Assembly (NCBI GenBank): GCA_002451695.1
Contig: DKDC01000015.1
Span: 1-12,052 of the forward strand
Direction of reading: 5' to 3'
Origin: Prevotellaceae bacterium UBA6858
GTDB lineage: Bacteria > Bacteroidota > Bacteroidia > Bacteroidales > Bacteroidaceae
DNA: 12,052 nucleotides
The notes under the pieces are model-generated. The model was not told where the DNA came from and did no database searches. It saw only the letters and a list, made by a program, of their open reading frames with translations. This document shows positions 1-5,585 of this stretch, one piece after another. The translations under genes and the position numbers were made by a program. The number at the start of each line of letters is the position of its first letter. The first letter of the stretch is position 1.

Positions 1-33
1 ATGTAGTTTGAATTATGTCTGATGTAATTTTTC
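1..33. repeat. Dispersed intergenic repeat, copy 1 (cut by window start)
   Basis: Positions 1-30 match 5382-5411 at 26 of 30 bases by direct comparison. Both contain ATGTAGTT followed, after six bases, by ATGTCTGAT and TAATTT. The copy probably starts before the window. It is AT-rich and sits immediately after the stop codon of the possible gene remnant at 34-228 (minus strand). The copy at the window end likewise follows a gene's 3' end. What these repeats are is unknown; see the findings. Confidence 0.65.
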
Positions 34-228
34 CTATTCCATGCCTTTGAGAAACAATAACTTGTGGCGTTTCTTGTAGGCTTGTTTAACTCTTTGAAAG
101 ATAGGCGCGTATGGAAAGCGTGAGAGTTTTTTGAGCCAATGGATAATATTGTAGTAAAAATATGGGTGGCTTTCTTGTCTTGCGTTCCTGTAATCCCTGC
201 GGTTATATGGCTTGCACTCGTTTGCTTT
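34..228 (-). pseudogene. Possible 3' remnant of an unidentified gene
   Basis: On the minus strand an open frame runs from just after a TAA (229-231) to a TAG at 34-36. It has 64 codons and no ATG except the next-to-last sense codon. The translation looks protein-like, with aromatic and basic residues (for example YFYYNIIHWLKKLSRFPYAP), and ends in LKGME. It overlaps the last 26 bases of the methyltransferase gene in another frame. The lack of a start, together with a stop that abuts an intergenic repeat, suggests the tail of a gene whose front was lost when the restriction-modification genes arrived. I do not recognise the family. A chance open frame of this length is also possible, so this is tentative. 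Confidence 0.3.
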
Positions 229-1189
229 TTATAAGTATTCTGAAATATGGGCACTTCCCATTAATGGACAGGTCTTTTCCATCGTCTCCTTTCCTGAATT
301 TTATTATTTCGAATTGGTCTGGATTGAATTTGTGCAAGAAAGTGATCGGAACACCCATAAAACCAGTATAGTCTATAGGGATGTCTTGTGTCCTGTCAAC
401 ATTTATGCCATTGTAATTGTCGTATTTGGGGTATTCTTTTTCGTTTCCGATGTACTTTTTTGTCAGTATAATGTTCTTATGGCGTTGGCTTGTTTCCAAA
501 TTGGTAAGCCACAGGCAATTGTTGGGGGATATGATTCTGTTCCCAAGTTCGTCAATTTGGGTTTCTGTACCGTATAGCTCATAATGTTTGGGAACAATGA
601 AACCTGAAATGCCTCTTCCGAGATTTATTCCTAACCATACCTTGTTTTCTTTGATTAATTTGAAAATCTCCTTATATGTTATAGCGTTTATGTTTCCAAT
701 TATCAGAAATTTCTTGTCGTATTTGATTAATTGTGCTACATATTCCCTAAATAAGGAAAAAGGAGGGTTGGTTACAATTATATCAGCCTGTTTTAGCAGA
801 TGCACACTTTCCATACTGCGAAAATCTCCATCTCCGTCAAAATAGCATACATCTTTTGAATTTGGGAACTGCTTTTCGTTTTCCTTGCCAGTATATTCAA
901 AGAAAAAGCCTTTGCTTTTGTTTGGTGCGGTGTTGAACAGGTCTGCAACTTGTTCTTGGTAGCATGAGGCTATAAGTTTCTTCAGCCCTAATCTCTTAAA
1001 GTTTAAGGCAAAATATTTGAAGAAATTGCTTGTTTGGGGATCGTCGCAGTTGCAATAAACGGTTTTGTTTTTGAAATGCGCCTTATAATATTGTAATTCT
1101 CTTTCTATGTCAGAAAGTAATGTATAGAACTCATCGCTTTTTGATTTTTTTGCTTTTTGTAGCAATTTGTTTGTTGCATTTCTTGTCAT
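203..1189 (-). CDS. ecoRIM: EcoRI-type adenine-specific DNA methyltransferase (M.EcoRI homologue)
   Basis: Predicted type II DNA adenine methyltransferase of 328 residues; classical M.EcoRI has 326. By recall it matches M.EcoRI along its whole length: N-terminus RNATNKLLQKAKKSKSDEFY (3-22), YCNCDDP (45-51), SNFFKYFALNF (54-64), the catalytic motif IV TNPPF (140-144, N141), WLGINLGRGISGFIVP (185-200) and SPNNCLWLTNL (221-231). The family methylates the inner adenine of GAATTC using S-adenosylmethionine, which protects host DNA. Close homology makes the same specificity likely here. It lies 24 bases downstream of the endonuclease stop, on the same strand, as in the E. coli plasmid system. The start at 1189 matches the family N-terminus; upstream AAGAGA is a weak Shine-Dalgarno. 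The DNA is strikingly AT-rich (17 G+C of 60 at 661-720, against 41 of 60 at 4201-4260 in alaS), which points to horizontal acquisition. No disabling change is visible. Confidence 0.95.
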   Translation of the reverse strand: MTRNATNKLLQKAKKSKSDEFYTLLSDIERELQYYKAHFKNKTVYCNCDDPQTSNFFKYFALNFKRLGLKKLIASCYQEQVADLFNTAPNKSKGFFFEYTGKENEKQFPNSKDVCYFDGDGDFRSMESVHLLKQADIIVTNPPFSLFREYVAQLIKYDKKFLIIGNINAITYKEIFKLIKENKVWLGINLGRGISGFIVPKHYELYGTETQIDELGNRIISPNNCLWLTNLETSQRHKNIILTKKYIGNEKEYPKYDNYNGINVDRTQDIPIDYTGFMGVPITFLHKFNPDQFEIIKFRKGDDGKDLSINGKCPYFRILIKSKRVQAI

Positions 1190-1213
1190 ATTCAGTCAAT
1201 CTCTTGTTTTGGG

Positions 1214-2050
1214 CTATTTGCTTTGAGTAATCTGATTAAAAATGTCGCTGCCGAGTACCTGCAGTGAAGTCTTGGAAATGGCAAGCATTATGTCAAACAT
1301 TTCTTTTGCGTTCCACGCCTCTCCATTTCCTTGTGTGTATATGGAGGTGGCTTGAAGCATAATGGTATTGCCTTTATGTTTGACGAATTTGTTCTTGCAC
1401 AGGTTGGTGTTAATTGGCATTCCGTAATTTGCAGAGGTTAATCTGTCCAATCTGTTTAACATTCCTGAATTATACTCCAATGTAACCACTCGGCCGTCTG
1501 GTCTTGTGATGGAAATGGTCTCGGTTAAAAAATTAGAGCCTTCCAAAAATAACACATAGGGGAAATGTGATTCCGACAGCATAAGGTTGGAAATCTACGA
1601 TATGTTTTTGTGAGCCCTCTCTATGGCGTTTCCAACTGCCATTAAGTCCTGGTCGTTGTTTTTTCCGACAAGTATCCCTTTCTTTATGTTTTCTATGTCT
1701 TTTCCTTGATGTTTGGCCTCTGACACTAATACAATCCTCCATTTTCCATTGTCATCCTTTACCTCAATTATGCCTCCGTCTGGTATTATGCTTGAATTTT
1801 CCACGAAGAGGGTTTGCCCCAAATCGGGATCTATCTTATTCAAGGCCTCGTTTATTTCCTCTTTCCTAATACTTGCTCTGTGCCTAAGGGCTAATTGTGG
1901 AAAATCTTTCTCAAGTTGTTTAATCACAAAATGAGAAATCTTCCCAACGGTTATGTCATGGAGTTTCGCTTCTTCGCCAAATATTCCAACTACGCCTTGG
2001 GATTCTTTTTGTTGCTCTGTTAGTCTGCCGGATTGATTCTTTTTGGCCAT
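1214..2050 (-). pseudogene. ecoRIR: EcoRI-type restriction endonuclease, interrupted by an in-frame amber codon
   Basis: Reading through one TAG (1595-1597) gives a 278-codon frame against 277 residues for classical EcoRI, with identical numbering by recall. The catalytic residues are in place: P90-D91, E111 and K113 within SEAKHQGKD. The DNA-contacting segment N141-A-I-E144-R145 and the arginines R200 and R203 (NRLDRLT) are also present. Codon 152, Glu in EcoRI (HKNISEIANF), is TAG here (HKNIS-stop-ISNLM). One base change from GAG would explain it. The frame is the same on both sides, so this is not a frameshift. As written, the gene yields a 151-residue N-terminal fragment. Met157 (1580-1582) could in principle reinitiate a 122-residue C-terminal fragment. 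The split separates the catalytic centre from R200/R203, so neither piece is expected to cut alone. The gene lies 49 bases downstream of the merR-like gene, with no TAnnTTTG promoter visible between them, so it may be read from that gene's promoter. Confidence 0.93.
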
Positions 2051-2099
2051 TGTGTTTCTATGGGGTGTAAGGCGGTTTGTTTTCTGTTTGCCGTTGGGG

Positions 2100-2447
2100 C
2101 TACTCGAACTGGTCGAGGCTGTGCTTCAGCTCCACGAGCTCGGCGCGTATTCGCGTCAGCTTTTCAAGCACCTCGGATGTCTGTTGCTCGCCGCTGTGGT
2201 TCTTGTTGAGGGCGTCGCGTGCCGCCGCAAGTTTCAGCCCGCGCACTTTCACGAGGTTGTATATCAGGCGCACCTGCTCTATGTCGGCCTTGCTGTACTG
2301 CCTTATGTTGCGCCCGCCCTTGTGGGGCTTTATCTGGGGAAACTGCTTCTCCCAAAAGCGCAGCAGCGTTTCGGAAACGTTGAACATTTTGGCTACCTCG
2401 CTTATGGAGTAGTACAGTTTCAGGTCTTTGTTCTCGGATAAAGCCAT
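2100..2447 (-). CDS. Small MerR-family transcriptional regulator
   Basis: A 115-residue protein with an N-terminal MerR-type winged helix-turn-helix: YYSISEVAKMFNVSETLLRF (12-31), then WEKQFPQIKP (32-41), RNIRQYSKADIEQVRLIYNL (46-65) and a second helical segment (KVRGLKLAAARDAL, 67-80). Residues about 91-113 (SEVLEKLTRIRAELVELKHSL) have the heptad look of a dimerisation coiled coil. There is no effector-binding domain, as in the short MerR-like proteins commonly encoded next to alaS in Bacteroidales. I chose the start at 2447 (MALSENKDLK) because it matches the family N-terminus; the upstream in-frame ATG at 2483 would lie inside the minus-strand -7 box. The gene diverges from alaS with fully overlapping promoters, so it may regulate itself or alaS. 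The ligand and targets are unknown. Its GC-rich base composition contrasts with the restriction genes that follow it. Confidence 0.85.
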   Translation of the reverse strand: MALSENKDLKLYYSISEVAKMFNVSETLLRFWEKQFPQIKPHKGGRNIRQYSKADIEQVRLIYNLVKVRGLKLAAARDALNKNHSGEQQTSEVLEKLTRIRAELVELKHSLDQFE

Positions 2448-2477
2448 GTGGAATGAATGGGTTTGGTTCTCTTGCTC

Positions 2478-2508
2478 TTGCAAAAGTAAATAAAACGCCG
2501 TAACTTTG
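2478..2508 (+). promoter_or_regulatory. Predicted alaS promoter (Bacteroidota type)
   Basis: TTG at 2478-2480, exactly 20 bases, then TAACTTTG at 2501-2508. This fits the Bacteroidota sigma consensus TTTG(N19-21)TAnnTTTG. The start of transcription would fall near 2514, giving a leader of about 25 bases before alaS. Confidence 0.65.
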
Positions 2509-2511
2509 CAA
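2481..2511 (-). promoter_or_regulatory. Predicted merR-like gene promoter (Bacteroidota type)
   Basis: On the minus strand TTG (2511-2509), exactly 20 bases, then TACTTTTG (2488-2481). This sits over the alaS promoter on the opposite strand, so each promoter's -33 element abuts the other's -7 element. RNA polymerase could probably occupy only one at a time. It may also drive the downstream restriction genes. Confidence 0.55.
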
Positions 2512-2538
2512 CGGTTTACTTTGAAATTAACTCAGCCG

Positions 2539-5160
2539 ATGATGACAGCTAACGAAATAAGGGAATCCTTCAAGCGGTTCTTCCAGTCCAAGGGACACCT
2601 CATAGTTCCTTCCGCCCCTATTGTGGTGAAGGACGATCCCACGCTCATGTTCACAAACGCGGGCATGAACCAGTTTAAGGACATAATCCTTGGCAACGCA
2701 AAGCCCAAAAGCCGCCGCTGCACCGATTCGCAGAAATGCCTGCGCGTAAGCGGCAAGCACAACGACCTTGAGGAGGTGGGGCACGACACTTACCACCACA
2801 CCATGTTCGAGATGCTTGGGAACTGGAGCTTTGGCGACTATTTCAAGAAAGAGGCCATAGAATGGGCATACGAATACCTTGTGGACGTTTTGAAGATTGA
2901 AAAAAAGGATTTGTATGTTACGGTTTTCGAGGGTGCGCCGTCCGAGGGACTGGAACGCGACAACGAGGCCGCCGGGTACTGGAGCGAATTTTTCCCCGAA
3001 GACCATATAATAAACGGCAACAAGCATGACAATTTCTGGGAAATGGGCGACACCGGCCCTTGCGGACCTTGCTCGGAGATACACATAGACCTGCGCCCCG
3101 AGGAGGAAAAGAAGAAAGTCAGCGGCGCTTCGCTCGTGAACAAGGACAATCCGCTTGTGATTGAGATATGGAATCTTGTGTTCATGCAGTACAACCGCAA
3201 GGCCGACGGCTCGCTTGAGCCGCTTCCCGCAAAGGTAATCGACACCGGCATGGGCTTTGAGCGTCTTTGCCGCGTGCTTCAGGGCAAGAACTCAAACTAC
3301 GACACCGACATTTTCCAGCCTATAATAAAAAGGATCTCGGAGCTTTGCGGCAAGGAATACGGCACGGACGAAAAGACTGACGTTGCGATGCGCGTAGTTG
3401 CCGACCACATTCGTGCCATAGCCTTTTCGATTGCAGACGGACAGCTTCCCGACAACGCGAAGGCCGGATATGTGATACGCCGCATACTGCGCCGCGCCGT
3501 GAGGTACGCCTACACTTTCCTCGGACAAAAGGAGGCGTTCATCTACAAGCTTCTGCCCACGCTTGTTGACGAAATGGGGGACTCCTATCCCGAACTCCGT
3601 GCGCAGAAGGTGCTTGTGGGGCGTGTCATAAAGGAAGAGGAGGATTCTTTCCTACGCACCCTGTCAACGGGCATCAACCTTCTTGACAACATCATCGCGG
3701 AAACGCGGAACGCCGGCAAGACAGAGATAGAGGGTGTCAAGGCTTTCACGCTTTTCGACACTTTCGGCTTCCCGCTCGACCTTACAGAACTTATATGTTC
3801 CGAGAATGGGATGACTGTTGACGAGAAAGGCTTTGCCGAGGAAATGCAGAAGCAGAAGGAGCGTGCGCGAAACGCCGCGCAGGTGGAGCTTGGCGACTGG
3901 GTAACCGTGGGCGGCGGCGAAGAGAAGTTCGTCGGCTGGGACACGACCGAGAGCGAATGCCGCATAACGCGCTACCGCGCCGTGGAGCAAAAGAAGAAGA
4001 AGCATTACGAAATAGTGCTCGACACAACGCCTTTCTACGCCGAAATGGGCGGACAGGTTGGCGACCACGGGAAGCTTGTGAGCGAGTTTGAGACAATAGA
4101 CATAATCGACACCAAGCGCGAGAACAATCTCGCCCTGCACATCGCGGCGAAACTCCCGGAGCATCCCGAGGCTGCATTCAGGGCTGTGGTTGACAAGGAA
4201 TGGCGCAGGGGCAGCGAGGCAAACCACACCGCCACCCACTTGCTCGACCTTGCGTTGCGCACAGTGCTCGGAAGCCACGTGGAGCAGAAAGGCTCGCTTG
4301 TAACGCCCGACTACCTGCGTTTCGACTTTTCGCATTTCCAGAAGGTAACGCCCGAGGAATTGCGCAAGGTTGAGAGAATGGTGAACGCGGCGGTGCGCGA
4401 GGACATTCCGCTCGAAGAATACCGCGACACTCCCATTGAAGAAGCCAGGAAGCTCGGGGCGGTTGCCCTTTTCGGCGAGAAATACGGCGACAAGGTCAGG
4501 GTCGTAAAGTTCGGCAAGAGCGTTGAATTCTGCGGCGGCTGCCATGCAAAAAGCACGGGGCGCATAGGGCTTTTCCACATAATTTCCGAAAGTTCGGTTG
4601 CCGCAGGCGTCAGGCGCGTCGAGGCTATCACGGGGGCTGCCGCCGAAGAACTTATGTACAAGGAGGAGGATTTGCTCAACGGCTTGAAGATGCTTTTCAA
4701 CAACGCCAAAGACCTTACCGCTGTCATCAAAAAGACTGTGGAGGAGAACAGCGATTTGCACAAGCGCATAGACAGCTTTGTGCAGAAGCAGGTGGAGGAT
4801 TTGAAGGGTTCGCTTCTGAAGCGCGCCGAAAACCGTGGCGGGATAACCGTGGTCAAGAGCGTGCTGCCCATCACGCCCGAGGCGGCGAAGGACCTTGCCT
4901 TCAAGATTTCGGCCGCCGTGCCCGAGAACCTTTTCTGCATACTCGGCACAACGGCCAATGACAAGCCCATGCTCACCCTCATGATAAGCAAGAACCTTGT
5001 TAAGGACCACAGCCTCAACGCCGGTCAGATTGTGCGCGAGGCTGCAAAGCTGATACAGGGCGGCGGAGGCGGCGCGCCCCACTTCGCGACTGCCGGCGGC
5101 CATAACCTTGACGGTTTGAACGCAGCTGTGGATAAGGCGGTAGAAGTGGCAGGAATATAA
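2539..5160 (+). CDS. alaS: Alanine--tRNA ligase
   Basis: Cytoplasmic class II aminoacyl-tRNA synthetase that charges tRNA-Ala and hydrolyses misacylated Ser/Gly-tRNA-Ala. It is 873 residues, against 876 for E. coli AlaS. Catalytic domain: HHTMFEMLGNWSFGDYFK (86-103), GDTGPCGPCSEIH (170-182) and motif 3 VIDTGMGFERL (233-243). The editing domain has zinc ligands NHTATHLL (H563, H567) and CGGCHAK (C665, H669), matching E. coli H564, H568, C666 and H670 almost residue for residue. The C-terminal C-Ala domain ends with a glycine-rich GGGGGAPHFATAGG segment. Start: ATG at 2539 (MMTANEIRESF) fits the family; ATG at 2542 is nearly as good. The in-frame ATG at 2506 is rejected because it lies within the -7 box. 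The gene is followed by a strong terminator, so it is probably monocistronic. It holds the one GAATTC site I found in the window (4525-4530). Confidence 0.98.
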   Translation: MMTANEIRESFKRFFQSKGHLIVPSAPIVVKDDPTLMFTNAGMNQFKDIILGNAKPKSRRCTDSQKCLRVSGKHNDLEEVGHDTYHHTMFEMLGNWSFGDYFKKEAIEWAYEYLVDVLKIEKKDLYVTVFEGAPSEGLERDNEAAGYWSEFFPEDHIINGNKHDNFWEMGDTGPCGPCSEIHIDLRPEEEKKKVSGASLVNKDNPLVIEIWNLVFMQYNRKADGSLEPLPAKVIDTGMGFERLCRVLQGKNSNYDTDIFQPIIKRISELCGKEYGTDEKTDVAMRVVADHIRAIAFSIADGQLPDNAKAGYVIRRILRRAVRYAYTFLGQKEAFIYKLLPTLVDEMGDSYPELRAQKVLVGRVIKEEEDSFLRTLSTGINLLDNIIAETRNAGKTEIEGVKAFTLFDTFGFPLDLTELICSENGMTVDEKGFAEEMQKQKERARNAAQVELGDWVTVGGGEEKFVGWDTTESECRITRYRAVEQKKKKHYEIVLDTTPFYAEMGGQVGDHGKLVSEFETIDIIDTKRENNLALHIAAKLPEHPEAAFRAVVDKEWRRGSEANHTATHLLDLALRTVLGSHVEQKGSLVTPDYLRFDFSHFQKVTPEELRKVERMVNAAVREDIPLEEYRDTPIEEARKLGAVALFGEKYGDKVRVVKFGKSVEFCGGCHAKSTGRIGLFHIISESSVAAGVRRVEAITGAAAEELMYKEEDLLNGLKMLFNNAKDLTAVIKKTVEENSDLHKRIDSFVQKQVEDLKGSLLKRAENRGGITVVKSVLPITPEAAKDLAFKISAAVPENLFCILGTTANDKPMLTLMISKNLVKDHSLNAGQIVREAAKLIQGGGGGAPHFATAGGHNLDGLNAAVDKAVEVAGI

Positions 5161-5183
5161 ATTAATTAACTCTTTTTTGTTGC

Positions 5184-5229
5184 GACAAACCCGCATTTCG
5201 TCATAATGGTGCGGGTTTGTCTTTTTTTT
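5184..5229 (+). terminator. Intrinsic terminator of alaS
   Basis: A perfect 12-bp stem, GACAAACCCGCA (5184-5195) with TGCGGGTTTGTC (5210-5221), has a 14-base loop and is followed directly by eight T (5222-5229). It begins 24 bases after the alaS stop codon. Confidence 0.93.
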
Positions 5230-5370
5230 GTGCAGGGGCGTTCGTGCGTGGTGGCCGGCAGTTTCGGGCCCGTGCTTTGGCATGGATGTCAAACGGCTGG
5301 TTGTGAAATGTTTACGCAAAACGGACGGGCTTTTGCAAGAGCTTGTTTTTCAGTGGTTTGCAACGGTGAA

Positions 5371-5458
5371 AATTATGTCCTATGTAGTTCGGATAATGTC
5401 TGATATAATTTAAACTACATCAGACATAGTTTTTCTTACATCAAATGTAATTTTCGGG
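5371..5458. repeat. Dispersed intergenic repeat, copy 2 (compound palindrome)
   Basis: Contains a loopless inverted repeat, ATGTCTGATATAATTT (5396-5411) against AAACTACATCAGACAT (5412-5427), with 14 of 16 positions paired. The two exceptions become G-U pairs in minus-strand RNA. A second small palindrome is TTACAT-caa-ATGTAA (5436-5450). Positions 5382-5411 match the copy at 1-30 (26 of 30). Positions 5427-5458 match the reverse complement of 12013-12044 (28 of 32). GTCCTATGTAGTT (5377-5389) recurs exactly, inverted, at the window end (12040-12052). Confidence 0.75.
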
Positions 5459-5516
5459 GCGTTGGTTTTGCGCCGTTTGTAGGGGCGTATGCCATACTCC
5501 TTGAACACTGTCGCAC

Positions 5517-5558
5517 AAACCGCATCGGGCATAGGGAAAACTATGTCCGATGCGGTTT
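5517..5558. repeat. Long hairpin, divergent repeat copy; possible terminator of the PurF-like gene
   Basis: An 18-bp stem, AAACCGCATCGGGCATAG (5517-5534) with CTATGTCCGATGCGGTTT (5541-5558), has one G-T mismatch and a six-base loop. It begins 27 bases downstream of the PurF-like gene's stop codon, where a terminator would lie, though the following T-run is short. Its minus strand reads CATCGGACATAGTTTTC, close to CATCAGACATAGTTTTT in copy 2, so it seems to be a GC-richer member of the same family whose two arms have changed together. Confidence 0.65.
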
Positions 5559-5585
5559 TCGCAGGTTATGTTGCCGGGACTTTTT

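Larger units (their letters stand above)
5161..5585. other. 425-base intergenic region between alaS and the PurF-like gene
   Basis: The 3' ends of the two genes converge here. The region holds the alaS terminator (5184-5229), about 140 bases with no recognisable content (5230-5370), a compound palindromic repeat (5371-5458) and a long hairpin (5517-5558). Short open frames across it have no family resemblance and run through the terminator or the repeats, so I do not call a gene. Confidence 0.7.

Noticed and set aside
1583..1597. Frameshift as the cause of the broken EcoRI-like nuclease
   Set aside because: The upstream and downstream parts are in the same frame (start 2050 and Met157 differ by 468 bases, a multiple of three); only a stop codon separates them.
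1595..1597. TAG recoded as an amino acid in this organism
   Set aside because: TAG also ends the nuclease gene itself (1214-1216) and the merR-like gene (2100-2102) at the expected positions, so it works as a stop here.
3664..5319. 551-codon open frame on the minus strand across alaS
   Set aside because: It lies opposite clearly conserved AlaS coding sequence and its translation resembles no family; long antisense frames are common in GC-rich codon usage.
5206..5413. Short plus-strand open frames of 61-65 codons after alaS
   Set aside because: They begin within the alaS terminator or just after it and run into the repeat, with no family resemblance or ribosome binding site.
5371..5566. CRISPR-like array
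   Set aside because: The repeats are palindromic modules of unequal length without regular spacers, and no cas genes are present.
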